64,000 nucleotides of DNA from Bacteroidetes bacterium OLB12 (GCA_001567185.1 LNFR01000072.1:39042-103041), one strand, 5' to 3'; shown: positions 34,788 through 45,179, counted from the first letter of the stretch. Notes: generated by a model from the sequence alone, not told the origin. Numbers and translations are program-made.

Positions 34788-37235
34788 TCAGTGTAGCTCC
34801 TGCGGCTTCTTAAGACTCCAGCCCAGTGAACCCAACACCACGATCAGCAACAGCCAGCCTGAGGCCATCGTTACCTTGTTTCCAATCGTGTAGGGTTTGG
34901 GTTCAAACTTAAACTCGATGGTGTGTTTGCCGGCCGGAACTTCCAAAGCGCGCAGCACATAGTTGGCACGAAGGATAGGAACTTCCTTACCATCCATAAA
35001 CGCATGCCAGCCTTTCGGGTAATAGATTTCCGAAAAGACCGCGATGCTTTTCAACTCCGATTGCGATTCGTACTTCATATAAGAAGGTGAATGATCTACC
35101 AATACAATGGATGCTAACGTATCGATGGAGGACTGTCCATAGTCAATCTTTCGATTTACATTTAACACTGCTACTTCTTTCGTATTAACAAGACTTGTAA
35201 GCCGAAGTTCTTCTGCGGGCGAACTGGCATCTACCATTTCTCTTACAAACCAGGCCGGACCATTAGCAGCCGGGTTAGGAATTACATTTTCGCGCTCGGT
35301 ACCATAGACAAAATATTTTGCGTTCAGCATATTCAGCACGCCATATTTCTCAAACTGTGGCTTCCCGGATTGAAAATCCTCTATCAGCTTCTGCGTGTTT
35401 TTTGTAATAGCCGAATCGTACAAATCCTGGTACCGCCTTAGCTTGGCACCATGATATCCACCCAATGAATGATGGAAATACGAAGTGTGCGCCTCTGCCA
35501 TGGTGTTTTGTAAATTGTACACCCGGTAATAGGCTTTGTCCTGCAGGATAACTTCATCGGCAGCGGTTGCAGCAAGCACAGCATTATCGCGCTTGCGCAC
35601 ATAGTTATCTTTCGTAAAGTAGCGACTGTTTACCAGGGCCAGATCGGCCCAGATTAAAACAATCAATACCGCATAGACGATTGCCGGTTTTATAAAATTT
35701 TTAAGCAGGGCGAAAATCGCCAGCGAAAACACAAATAATAATCCAATCGATCGCCACGCATCCGATCTGAGCAATGACAGCCGGTCTTTCTTTAAAGCAA
35801 TTTTAAACCAGGCTGGTAATTGCTCCTCTCCTGCTTTCATGAAATCGGCCATGCCACCACCCAAAATCAACAACAAACACAACCCGATGGTAATGGCAAC
35901 CGGCCACAACAATTTTTTCTGATTTTGTTTGTTCCAGCCTTCGGTTAAGAGTTTCTCTAGCCCGATTAATCCCAGCAAGGGCATCGAAAAGAGAATAATT
36001 ACCAAGGCAAAGTTTACCGAACGGAATTTATTGTACCCGGGAAAGTAATCGAACATGAAGTAGTTGAACGAAGCAAAGCTATCACCCCAACTCAGCATGA
36101 TGCTCAACGCACTCAACGACACCAGCCACCACACATATTTTTTATCGGCAAACACAATTCCCAACACAAACAGAAAACAAACCAACACCCCGGCATAATA
36201 CGGCCCGATGGTAAAACCTTGCGGCCCCCAGTACGCAGAAGTATAGTTCGCCAACTGATTGGCCGTTTCATTATCGCCCGACTGTACCAGTGCTTTATAA
36301 GATTCGCTGTTTTGATCCTGAACAAAAAACTCACGACTGCTTCCGCCATAGAAATTTGGTAAGAACAGCGTCATCGGTTCCCAAATTCCATATTTGTAAG
36401 CAAACGCATAGTCTTTAGATAACCCGGATGCATCGGTTGATGAGGTGGCAATCTCCGAAGGACCGCGGATCGAATAGCGGGTGTATTCACTAATTGCCCA
36501 GAATTGCCCGAAGAATGTTCCTGCTGCAAGAACAACAGCCGGAACCAGAATCATAATTGATTTAAAGAACTCATTTATTTGCTTTGCGCGAATGGCCAAA
36601 ATCAATTGCATGAGTCCGTAACCGGCTACGATTAACAGTAAGTAGTAGGTAATCTGCAGGTGGTTCTCACGCAAGTGAAGCGCCATGCCGGCCGCAGTTA
36701 CACCAAAGCCTAAGATGCGCTTACCAGAAAATACAAGATGAATGCCCGCAAACACCAATGGCATATAGGCAATGGCACCAATGCGCGCATTATGCCCGGC
36801 CGATAAGCCAATGATTACGTACGTTGATAACCCAAAAGCCAGGGCACCGGCAATGGCCAGCCACGGGCGCACGCGAAACGACAACAACAGAATGTAATAA
36901 CAAATAAAAGCCAAAAAGATGTGCCGCACCGGGTGTGGCAGAAAAAAGGAAAGCACGTTCTTCATTCCAACAACCACGCCATCGCTCCATTCAATATTAA
37001 CTAAGTAAGCCGGCATACCCGAAAACATCGTGCCTGCCCATAACCCTTCTTCACCGGTTTTATCGCGGTAGTCGCGCAATTCTTTCGATGAACCGCTCCA
37101 CTGCTGAATATCGCCTTGCTGAATGGATTTGTTGTCGAAGAAAACCGGTCTGAAAAAAAGGATGGTTACTATCAGAAACACGCCTACTGCTACCAGGTGC
37201 GGCAATACATGTTGGGAGAAATTAATGGGTCGCAT
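34788..37235 (-). CDS. YfhO-family multispan membrane protein
   Basis: 815 residues with about a dozen transmembrane helices in the N-terminal two thirds and a long periplasmic C-terminal part ending with one helix. The start (FLIVTILFFRPVFFDNKSIQQGDIQQWSG) and FGLSTYVIIGLSAGHNARIGAIAYMPLVFAG match the YfhO group of GT-C-like membrane proteins, implicated in cell-surface polymer glycosylation in other bacteria. Specific substrate unknown. It leads galK by 27 nt. Confidence 0.85.
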   Translation of the reverse strand: MRPINFSQHVLPHLVAVGVFLIVTILFFRPVFFDNKSIQQGDIQQWSGSSKELRDYRDKTGEEGLWAGTMFSGMPAYLVNIEWSDGVVVGMKNVLSFFLPHPVRHIFLAFICYYILLLSFRVRPWLAIAGALAFGLSTYVIIGLSAGHNARIGAIAYMPLVFAGIHLVFSGKRILGFGVTAAGMALHLRENHLQITYYLLLIVAGYGLMQLILAIRAKQINEFFKSIMILVPAVVLAAGTFFGQFWAISEYTRYSIRGPSEIATSSTDASGLSKDYAFAYKYGIWEPMTLFLPNFYGGSSREFFVQDQNSESYKALVQSGDNETANQLANYTSAYWGPQGFTIGPYYAGVLVCFLFVLGIVFADKKYVWWLVSLSALSIMLSWGDSFASFNYFMFDYFPGYNKFRSVNFALVIILFSMPLLGLIGLEKLLTEGWNKQNQKKLLWPVAITIGLCLLLILGGGMADFMKAGEEQLPAWFKIALKKDRLSLLRSDAWRSIGLLFVFSLAIFALLKNFIKPAIVYAVLIVLIWADLALVNSRYFTKDNYVRKRDNAVLAATAADEVILQDKAYYRVYNLQNTMAEAHTSYFHHSLGGYHGAKLRRYQDLYDSAITKNTQKLIEDFQSGKPQFEKYGVLNMLNAKYFVYGTERENVIPNPAANGPAWFVREMVDASSPAEELRLTSLVNTKEVAVLNVNRKIDYGQSSIDTLASIVLVDHSPSYMKYESQSELKSIAVFSEIYYPKGWHAFMDGKEVPILRANYVLRALEVPAGKHTIEFKFEPKPYTIGNKVTMASGWLLLIVVLGSLGWSLKKPQELH

Positions 37236-37335
37236 TCAAATAAATTTGGGTTGCAAAATAGGAAGGAATGATCAAACGGCCACACCGGTTGGCATAAGCA
37301 ATGAATTTGTATCTTCAACCAACAAAACGCCTCTC

Positions 37336-38493
37336 ATGAAATACATTCCACTACTCCTTTTTATTCTTTTCACAGTCAATTCGCAGGCACAAACCACCAT
37401 TCAGGGTGTGGTTTACCATGATAAGAATGCCAACGGTTTGCGCGACCGCGATGAGCCGGGCATAGCGGGTGCGATGGTGTCCGACCAGGCACAGGTAGTT
37501 ATTACCGATGCGCAGGGACGTTATGAACTTGCTTCCGCAGGCTATGGCTTTGTACTGGTAACGCCACCCAATGGGTATGCGGCAAACCCCTGGTGGCAAA
37601 AGGTTTCAACCACCAACAACTTTGCGCTGAAGAAAGTACCTACTTCCACTACCTTCTCCTTCATCCACGCTTCCGATACGCACATCAGTGAAAAGAGCCT
37701 GGATAGAATGGAAAAACTACGTGCCGTGGTGGAGGCTGCCAAACCTGATTTTGTTTTAATCTCGGGCGACCTGGTGAAAGATGCGTTGCGGGTTTCCGAA
37801 CAGGAAGCCAGCAGCTACTTTACCCTCTTCAGGCAGGAGCTAGCAAAATTTACGGTGCCGGTTTGGAGTGTGCCGGGCAATCATGAAATTTTTGGTATTG
37901 AAAGGCACCTGTCGCTGGTAAGTAAATCGCATCCGTTATATGGAAAGAAGATGTTCCACCACTACCTGGGGCCCAACTACTACTCCTTCAATTATGGTGG
38001 AATTCATTTTGTGGGATTAGACAATGTGGATTACGAAGACCTATGGTACTTTGGGCGCGTTGACTCGCTCCAGTTAAAATGGCTGAAGGCTGATTTGGCA
38101 TCGGTGGCGGCCACCACCCCGGTAATTACATTTGGTCACATGCCTTTTTATTCTGGTGGCTTGAGTTTTGCGCCCTTTACCGAAACAGGACCTTCGCGTA
38201 CGTTAGAGCGCGAAAACGGCAAACTGGAATTCCGGCATGTGGTATCAAATGCAGCGGATGTTCTTAAGGTTCTTACCACACACCCCTATCCGCTTTCGCT
38301 GGCCGGACACCACCATGCCCGGCAGGTTTTCTGGTACGAAAGCACCTCTGCAAAAATCCGGTTTGAGCAAACCGGTGCCGTGGTGGGTGGCACTCCGCAT
38401 GGAAATGAAACGTTGCCTTCGGGGGTTACGCTTTATAAAGTTACCAATGGCGTAGTTGGTGAGGGTACATTTATTCCTTTAGACAAAAAATAA
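37336..38493 (+). CDS. Calcineurin-like metallophosphoesterase, secreted
   Basis: 385 residues from the ATG at 37336, where MKYIPLLLFILFTVNSQAQ is the signal peptide. The frame is open upstream to 37123 but that part overlaps the YfhO gene on the other strand. An N-terminal SdrD/CNA-like beta domain (VYHDKNANGLRDRDEPGIAGAMV) precedes the phosphoesterase with metal motifs SDTHIS, ISGDLVKD, VPGNHEI, FGHMPF and AGHHHA. All five metal motifs are intact. Substrate unknown. Confidence 0.9.
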   Translation: MKYIPLLLFILFTVNSQAQTTIQGVVYHDKNANGLRDRDEPGIAGAMVSDQAQVVITDAQGRYELASAGYGFVLVTPPNGYAANPWWQKVSTTNNFALKKVPTSTTFSFIHASDTHISEKSLDRMEKLRAVVEAAKPDFVLISGDLVKDALRVSEQEASSYFTLFRQELAKFTVPVWSVPGNHEIFGIERHLSLVSKSHPLYGKKMFHHYLGPNYYSFNYGGIHFVGLDNVDYEDLWYFGRVDSLQLKWLKADLASVAATTPVITFGHMPFYSGGLSFAPFTETGPSRTLERENGKLEFRHVVSNAADVLKVLTTHPYPLSLAGHHHARQVFWYESTSAKIRFEQTGAVVGGTPHGNETLPSGVTLYKVTNGVVGEGTFIPLDKK

Positions 38494-38497
38494 TCGT

Positions 38498-38920
38498 ATG
38501 AAATACTTTTCCTTGCTCCTGTTTCTGCTTACCTGCACCAATTCCAATCAGCCTACCGAACAAGCCGAGGCGGCCATACGCGAAGTGTTGACGAAACAAC
38601 AACAGGCGTGGAACGAAGGCAATCTTGAATTGTTTATGGAGGGCTACTGGAAATCCGATTCGCTACAATTTATCGGGTCGTCTATCCGCTATGGATGGCA
38701 ACAAACGCTGGACAATTACAAAAAAAATTACGCCACCCGTAAGTTAATGGGGCAATTGCAATTCGACATCTGGCAAGTGGTGCCGCTGGGGCCTGATGCC
38801 TACCTGCTTACCGGCAAATACACTTTGTTCCGCGAAAGCGACCAACCCACAGGACCGTTTACTTTAATCTTTAAGAAGAAGAACAATACGTGGGTGATCG
38901 TGTATGACCATACTTCTTAA
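38498..38920 (+). CDS. SnoaL/DUF4440-like lipoprotein
   Basis: 140 residues; lipobox FLLTC near residue 13. The mature part is an NTF2-like domain (EAAIREVLTKQQQAWNEGNLELFMEGYWKSDSL, then TLDNYKKNYATRKLMG and FTLIFKKKNNTWVIVYDHTS), as in DUF4440/SgcJ-like proteins. Likely co-transcribed with the phosphoesterase, 4 nt upstream. Confidence 0.85.
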   Translation: MKYFSLLLFLLTCTNSNQPTEQAEAAIREVLTKQQQAWNEGNLELFMEGYWKSDSLQFIGSSIRYGWQQTLDNYKKNYATRKLMGQLQFDIWQVVPLGPDAYLLTGKYTLFRESDQPTGPFTLIFKKKNNTWVIVYDHTS

Positions 38921-38930
38921 TTTGGGCATA

Positions 38931-38956
38931 GGAATTTGGAATTTGGAATTTGGAAT
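38931..38956. repeat. Short 7-bp tandem repeat
   Basis: Three copies of GGAATTT and a partial fourth (GGAAT), in the gap between two convergent genes. No function apparent. Confidence 0.9.
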
Positions 38957-38961
38957 GGCGG

Positions 38962-39492
38962 TTAGAATTTAAGAGTAGCGAATCCCTTAAGCTGGTAGGT
39001 TGTTAATATTGTAAGCATGGAAGTGGCCACTTTTACTTCGGGTACCATCTTGTGGCGATCAATCTTGCGGGCAATGAGCGACTGACCACACACAAACATT
39101 TTTACACCGGCCTGGTCTAATTCCTGATATAGCTTCAGGTTTGGATTGGGAACACCATACTTCGTTTTATATTCCTCGTTGTTCATTACCGTATAAGCGG
39201 CACTGCCGTGAATGGCCAGTATTACCTGTAATTTTTCTTTCGGTACGCCACCCACAACATGAAGATTTATTAACCGGGCTACGTTGTTAAGTGCCCAGTT
39301 AAGCGTATCTGGTTTTTCGCTGCCGCGTTCTATTTCAATTACGATTTTATAATCGAGTGTGGGGTCTGGTTTTTCAACCGCATAAGGGATTTCAAATATT
39401 CCGCCATAACTTTTGATAACTGGATTTACGCGCTGTTGCGAAAAAGAAAGCATGGATACCAGGCAAAGCCCGGCCGAAAAGAATAATCTCAT
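38962..39492 (-). CDS. DsrE-like family protein, secreted
   Basis: 176 residues with a signal peptide (FFSAGLCLVSMLSFSQ). The DsrE/F-like fold is shown by KIVIEIERGSEKPDTLNWALNNVARLIN, VILAIHGSAAYTVM and QELDQAGVKMFVCGQSL; the single cysteine in the last motif sits where DsrE has its active Cys. DsrE-type proteins carry sulfur atoms. It overlaps the sulfite-exporter-like gene by 4 nt. Confidence 0.85.
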   Translation of the reverse strand: MRLFFSAGLCLVSMLSFSQQRVNPVIKSYGGIFEIPYAVEKPDPTLDYKIVIEIERGSEKPDTLNWALNNVARLINLHVVGGVPKEKLQVILAIHGSAAYTVMNNEEYKTKYGVPNPNLKLYQELDQAGVKMFVCGQSLIARKIDRHKMVPEVKVATSMLTILTTYQLKGFATLKF

Positions 39493-40226
39493 AAGTGATC
39501 TCTTAAAATGTTCAGGGAAGCAAAGAAAATTAAAAAAGCGGTAATTCTTCGGATGTACAGCGCGTTGAATGTCTTAGCACCCAGACGCGAACCGATTTGC
39601 CCTCCCAGCAAGACCGCCACCAGAAGGGGAATGGTTAGTCGCCAATCTACAGTAGTTCCTGATGCAAACTGACCTGCCAAACCACTCAATGAATTTGCCA
39701 AAATGAATACACTCGCTAACGCAGAAATCTTTTTAGCATCGGCCCAGTTAACGAGATGCAAAATCGGTGAAAGAAAAATTCCTCCGCCAATACTCACCAA
39801 TCCGGAGAGCAAGCCAATGCCCCCGCCCAGTGCCAATTGTGTTGGAATGCTGAACTCCTTTTTTGCTGTGGGTTTGGGTTTGATCCATAGAAAAACCGAG
39901 GCGAGTAAAAGGGTGAACCCTAATAATATAAAGAACGTGTCTGCTTTTAACTTCCAGAAACCACCCACCATTGCAAGCGGTACGCTGGAGAGCAGAAAGG
40001 GCCAGGTATCCCGCCAGCTTAAGCGGCTTTCCTTATAAAAAATGATGACTCCGCCTGTTACCACCACCAGGTTACACAGCAGCGCCACCGGCCGGATGGT
40101 TTCCGGAAGCAGGCCAAAAAAAGGCTGTGCCATTACTGCCAGGTAACTGGAGCCACCCCCAAATCCTACAGATGAATAAATTAAGGCGATGAGAAAAAAA
40201 GAAGATATCAGCAGGTAAGACTCCAT
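39489..40226 (-). CDS. TauE/SafE-family membrane permease
   Basis: 245 residues, seven to eight helices, opening SFFLIALIYSSVGFGGGSSYLAV with the family's glycine-rich turn and a repeated half, GIGLLSGLVSIGGGIFLSPIL. These proteins export sulfite or sulfonates or take up organosulfur compounds. The neighbours (DsrE-like 4-nt overlap downstream, sulfite-oxidase-like 2 nt upstream) support a sulfur role. Confidence 0.87.
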   Translation of the reverse strand: MESYLLISSFFLIALIYSSVGFGGGSSYLAVMAQPFFGLLPETIRPVALLCNLVVVTGGVIIFYKESRLSWRDTWPFLLSSVPLAMVGGFWKLKADTFFILLGFTLLLASVFLWIKPKPTAKKEFSIPTQLALGGGIGLLSGLVSIGGGIFLSPILHLVNWADAKKISALASVFILANSLSGLAGQFASGTTVDWRLTIPLLVAVLLGGQIGSRLGAKTFNALYIRRITAFLIFFASLNILRDHL

Positions 40227-40228
40227 GG

Positions 40229-40732
40229 CTATAATGCACGCTTAATTTGCACTTCAGCCAGGCCTTTCAGGTATCGCCTTCCGGTTTTATAATCGCGGGG
40301 TGAGATCATCAAAATGCTTTCTTCAAGGTTGCCGGCTGCTACCCCATTATTAGAAGTAATCAGGTAAATAGCTTCACCGGCCGGGTTGTTAAAAATTTCG
40401 TTCCAGGAGTAAACAATGGTGTAACCATCAGTAGCCTTACACACAATGTAAAATGTACTTAGCTCTTTAGGGCCAGGAGTTTTGAACTCTACCTTCTCCA
40501 GTATATCGCGCAGCAAAATGCCCTTCAGGTTTTTCTGCGTACTTTTAACTTCACCCAGGTGGTTGGTGATTATAACATCTCCCAAAGCAGATTCGCGGTA
40601 GCCTGCAAAATCCGCGATGGAAATCTTCCTTTCTGATTTTACTTCGCCAGTGATCTGAAACGATTTTGTTGATTCATTTTTCTGTGCAAACACAGAAATA
40701 TTGATGAATAGTAAGAAGTATAAATATTTCAT
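40229..40732 (-). CDS. Molybdopterin-binding-domain secreted protein
   Basis: 167 residues with a signal peptide (YLYFLLFINISVFAQ). The rest matches the oxidoreductase molybdopterin-binding fold in part: FQITGEVKSERKISIADF, KGILLRDILEKVEF, GYTIVYSWNEIFNNP and an SPRDYKTGRRYLKGLAEVQIKR tail. The usual Moco cysteine is not seen in a convincing place; one Cys is in IVCKATDG. So cofactor binding is doubtful. moaA lies just upstream on the same strand, and TauE/DsrE genes follow. Confidence 0.8.
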   Translation of the reverse strand: MKYLYFLLFINISVFAQKNESTKSFQITGEVKSERKISIADFAGYRESALGDVIITNHLGEVKSTQKNLKGILLRDILEKVEFKTPGPKELSTFYIVCKATDGYTIVYSWNEIFNNPAGEAIYLITSNNGVAAGNLEESILMISPRDYKTGRRYLKGLAEVQIKRAL

Positions 40733-40854
40733 GGTTATAAATTTAAAGTGAAGTTACATCCATTAATTGTTTCTTATCGCAATGGGTACTTTTTGTCTTC
40801 CCAACGCACGTGAGTTTCAAGATTAAAGTTAATCGGTTAACAACCAAATTACGT

Positions 40855-41862
40855 TTATCCCCCGATGGTGGACATGGATTCATGAACCGATTTATTTTTT
40901 CGTTGCAACTCAGCTTCAAAGCCATCGCGCGGCCTTGTGGCAAAGGCCTGAATCAGTTTAGACTTTATTGCCTCGTCTGTCAGTCCGGCCCGCATCAGTT
41001 CTTTGATGTTCAATACTCCCTCATCGTACAAACAAGTTTTTAAAATACCCTGTGCCGTAACCCGAATGCGGTTGCAGGTACCACAAAATGTACGGCTGAA
41101 GGCGGCTATCACACCCACATCTCCTGCATACCCTGGTACTTTGTACGTATAGGCAGTGGCATGTGGCTGGTCTTTCATTTTTTCAAGACCCGGATAAGCG
41201 CCCTGAATGTATTCCAGAATCTTTTTATACGTCCATGAAAGCCTTGCGTAATGATTTCCTTCGCCATTAAAGGGCATTTCCTCTATAAATCGAACTGAAA
41301 TAGCCTGATGCCGGGTTAATTCCACCATTGGAATTATATCTTCTGTGTTTTTTCCCTCCATCACCACCGCATTAATCTTTATGGGAATCTGGCTGGCTAT
41401 AAGCTGTTGCAGCGTTTGCCAGGTATTATCAAATTCATCTCTGCGGGTAATATTTTTAAAGCGTTCGCGATCTAATGTATCAAGACTTAAATTGATGGAT
41501 GCAATTCCTAATTGTTTTAATTCTTCAATGTGTGGTCCCGTTAAGATTCCATTTGTAGTAAGGTGTAAACTTTTAACACCATCGGTAGCTGCAATTTTCC
41601 GAATCAACTGCATCAGATCAGTACGTACAAAGGGCTCACCTCCGGTTAAGCGGATTTTGGAAATACCTAGTGAAGCCATGATCCGGATCAACCGTTCGAT
41701 TTCCTCAAAGGAGAGCAACTCTTTTTTAGGCAGGTAATGTATGCCTTCTTCAGGCATGCAATAAAAACACCGCAGGTTACACCGATCGGTAACGGCCAAC
41801 CGCAGGTAGTTGATTGGCCGGCCGTGGTTATCGTAGAGTTGGGGTGTCATCATGCTGTACAA
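40855..41862 (-). CDS. moaA: MoaA, GTP 3',8-cyclase
   Basis: 335 residues; radical SAM enzyme for the first step of molybdopterin synthesis. The N-terminal cluster is CNLRCFYC (Cys28, Cys32, Cys35) and the C-terminal cluster CGTCNRIRVTAQGILKTC, both complete. It also has IRLTGGEPFVR and the SAM-site LSLDTL. The tail, normally ending in GG, ends SMSTIGG as expected. Starts at Met1, 4 or 5 are all possible. Diverges from moaD. Confidence 0.96.
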   Translation of the reverse strand: MYSMMTPQLYDNHGRPINYLRLAVTDRCNLRCFYCMPEEGIHYLPKKELLSFEEIERLIRIMASLGISKIRLTGGEPFVRTDLMQLIRKIAATDGVKSLHLTTNGILTGPHIEELKQLGIASINLSLDTLDRERFKNITRRDEFDNTWQTLQQLIASQIPIKINAVVMEGKNTEDIIPMVELTRHQAISVRFIEEMPFNGEGNHYARLSWTYKKILEYIQGAYPGLEKMKDQPHATAYTYKVPGYAGDVGVIAAFSRTFCGTCNRIRVTAQGILKTCLYDEGVLNIKELMRAGLTDEAIKSKLIQAFATRPRDGFEAELQRKNKSVHESMSTIGG

Positions 41863-41923
41863 ATCATCTGTAAGTTAAAAGGCAAATTGAAGATTGAGAA
41901 GTTCAGTCATGTATATTTGTTAA

Positions 41924-42163
41924 ATGAATCTTAAAATTAAGGCGTTCGGCATTTCGCGCGATATTCTGGGTGGCCGTGAGGTGCACCTGATGTTGAATGG
42001 TACGTCAGTAGGTGACTTGCGCCACCAGCTTTACACTACGTATCCCGATCTGAAAAAACTTAACTCACTTTTTATTGCCATTAACCTGGAGTATGCTGCT
42101 GACGAACTCGTGCTAACCGAAAAAGATGAGGTGGCCCTTATTCCTCCGGTAAGTGGTGGATAA
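41924..42163 (+). CDS. moaD: MoaD, molybdopterin synthase sulfur-carrier subunit
   Basis: 79 residues with a ubiquitin-like fold: KAFGISRDILGGREVHLML at the start, KDEVALIPPVSGG at the end with the double glycine that becomes the thiocarboxylate. A TATATTTG box (41912-41919) is only 5 nt before the ATG, so transcription could begin at or beside the start codon, a possible leaderless gene. Confidence 0.93.
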   Translation: MNLKIKAFGISRDILGGREVHLMLNGTSVGDLRHQLYTTYPDLKKLNSLFIAINLEYAADELVLTEKDEVALIPPVSGG

Positions 42164-42201
42164 TCTCATGGCTTAAATAAAGCCTTAGTTAACAGTAAAG
42201 A

Positions 42202-45011
42202 TTAATTTACAATTACTTTTGTAGTCAACAACACACTGCCCGCTACGCGAACTAAATACATACCGGTTGGCTTTTCTTTCATATCTACCGGAACTTCCAA
42301 TGTTCCTCCTTCGTTGGCCACGCCAGAATAGGCTGCCACCGAAGTTCCCCGGCTATCGGTAAGATTTACGATTACCTGTTGATTTGGCTTTAAACCGGAT
42401 ACCACAATCCTGAAGGTTTTGTCGATTGTTGGATTGGGAAAAACCCGAAGGCCGGCTGTCTCTTCCAATTCAACCAGCACCAGGTTGCTATAGGAATACC
42501 TTCCATCGTAATCGGTTTGTTTTAACCGGTAATATGATTTTCCAATCCAGGGTTCTTCATCGTACGAGACATAATTCGACTGCGCATTCGTAGTTCCCTT
42601 ACCTGCAACCCGGGTTACTTCATCAAACGATTCACCATCTCTTGATTTTTGGATGGTAAAGAAGTCGTTATTCAACTCTGAGGCGGTTATCCAATTTAAC
42701 CTCACGATATTATTTTCCGGAATAGCCTTGAATGAAATTAATTGAACAGGAAGTGGCGAGTTTATATTATCAGTAGATGAAATATGGAAATTGTTTGCCA
42801 GGTTGGCTACTGTTAGCGCAGTCCGGTTTGCATACCATTCGGTTGGCCCTCCTGAGCCAGCGCCATGTGTACCCACAACACCCGATGAAGTAGCAACACG
42901 CAAATGCGCACTATTGGCAATTACTCCAAAGTTAGTTCCACCTATTCGTAAACTCCAGCTACCTGCTGACATTCCTGATGTAGTAGTGGTCCAGAAAGAG
43001 TTATGTCTGCGTAGAATAAAAGTACCACCATCATTAATATTAACGTCACTGGTTGTGGTACCATTTGTGTGTGACACTGTAATGGATCCATTGCTGCTGG
43101 CTACGCTGGATTTTCCAATAAACAAAGGTCTATAATCAGTTGCCGAGCCCAGTGGGTAATAACCCGCCACATTACCAATTGTAATGGAGGTAGTGGGGAA
43201 TGCCCTGCGGAAGTTGCCCCCATACGCCCAACCACTTGCTGAGCTCAGAGATTTCGAAAGAGCTCCCGCGGCTGAACTGGTGAGATTAAGGGTATTGCCA
43301 TTTAAATTGATATTTCCCGCTGTCATGGTAAGCACGTTTGTAACCGTGATGGAGTTAGGGAAAGTAACTTGCGGAGACGTAGCAAACGTATTATTGATGG
43401 TGAGGTTATTAAATGTTTCGCCAGCAGGATTGGTAATGGTTTGCGCAACTGTACCGTTTAATGTTACTGTTCCGGTGCCTTCAACAAAAGAAGCCGTGCC
43501 GGAAACAAGCCAGTTACCACCTACCGCGAAGCTTGCATTGTTTGCATCTTTTGCACCTGAGTTTGATAATGTAATATTATGGTATGAAGTAGGAATTATT
43601 CTTTGCGCTCCGGCACCTGAATAATTAAAGGTATTGGATACAGCAGTAAGATTCATTACCGAAGCAATGTCAGTATCAAATGTGGTATTGGGTGTTAAGG
43701 ACCAGTTCCACACGCCACCGGCCAGGTTATCAACGTTTGTATCTCCTGTTGAAATGCCAGAAAAATTACCGGATTGATTTACTGTACCAGAATTGAAGAA
43801 ATCAAAATCGCCATTCGCAAAATTGAGATTACCAACATTCAATACAGCCCCGGCAGTGTTTGTAAAACCGTTGTCATCATCCGTATCGTTTCCTACAAGG
43901 ATATCAGAAGTAATTGTCAATGTCTGGTTGTTAATAAAACGGGCATTGTCTTGAAAAAGGTTGTCTAAAACTCCCAAACTCGGTTGGTCATAAATGAGAT
44001 CATCGCCAATGGTAAATGTTCCTGTCAGGTTATTATTAACAGTAATTTCATCTTCAAGCAGCCTGAAGTCACCGGTTGTGATAATCGAACCTGAGCCGGA
44101 AATATTCAGGGTAACGCTTGCAACCGTAAGTTCAATATCCTCGGTTGTAACCGTGCCGTTAACAATAAAAGAGGTAATAATGCCGCGATCAAAATCTAAC
44201 TGAACTCCGGTTTGGCCATTTCGGTTTATTGAACCGCCCGCATCTACCTGCAAAATCCCCCGGTCGATATTCAGATCAATGGAGGAGGCGGTCCATCGCA
44301 AACTTCCTGTATTTCTAACTTCAATACCACCGGCTGTTGCGGCTACATTAATGTTTACCGTATTTGAGTTTCCAATAATCAGGTAATCGGTGGTAAGGGG
44401 TGAGCAATCACAAGATGCGCCTCCCAGCGAATTTGCAGACCAGGTTCCATTGCCTGTAGTTATATCATTCCAGTTGCCATTCTTTCTGGAGTAGAGTGTA
44501 TTGATAGCGGTGACTACAATATCATCAAAAGAGAAAGAAGTTAATATTCCATCAACCGCAGTCCGGACCACCAATTGCATCGAACTCCCGGTAATGATAG
44601 CCGAGCCCGCAAGAGAAAAGTTAAGTACCCCACCATTTTGTTCAAAGAAAAGTGTCTCCGGTCCGCCATCTACCCGATAATAACAACGGATATAGTCACC
44701 CGAACCTACCAACACCCCAAAAACATTCATATCAACAACCGCACGACCAGTTCCTGAAATATCTATTGGGTCTGTTGTCCAAACACCTTCACCTGTTGTT
44801 TGATAGGAATAGAACCTTTCTCCCAATGTTGATTGCTTGGAGAATGTTCCGCCAGGTACAGTTGAACTCCAGTTTCCACCTATGGATCCACCGGCTGTTC
44901 CCGATGTTACGCCATCGGCATAAGAATTAAAGTTTTCAGTCCATAACTGAGCTTGCGCAAATTGTATAGAAAGAAATACTACAAAAAAGTTAACTGGCTC
45001 TTCAAGCGCAT
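42202..45011 (-). CDS. Type IX-secreted protein with sorting domain, apparent frameshift in the signal peptide
   Basis: About 936 residues. A carbohydrate-binding or concanavalin-like N-terminal segment (LWTENFNSYADGV) is followed by many short beta repeats rich in Asn/Thr/Gly, a fibronectin-like module (FKAIPENNIVRLNWITASELNNDFF) and a C-terminal T9SS sorting domain (LRVFPNPTIDKTFRIVVSG, ending LTTKVIVN). The ATG-derived frame at 45011 (MRLKSQLTF) gives a proper signal peptide if one T is added at 44983-44988; without it the frame starts at 45045 with an odd N-terminus. Exported to the cell surface or medium. Confidence 0.85.
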
Positions 45012-45179
45012 AGGTAAAAACTCTTAAACTGTAAATATAAGCCATAGCAGAATAAGTAACCGGAATTGTAAGGAATTTTACTCAAACACCCTTTGAGCTA
45101 GCTTCAGTTATTCGCTCAGACTGGGCAGGGTTGATGGTAAGGATTTCTGTGAAGGAGCGATTGATCTGCACTCCTCATC

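Noticed and set aside
38931-38956. GGAATTT tandem repeat as a functional element
   Set aside because: Only three and a half copies between convergent genes; no binding motif.
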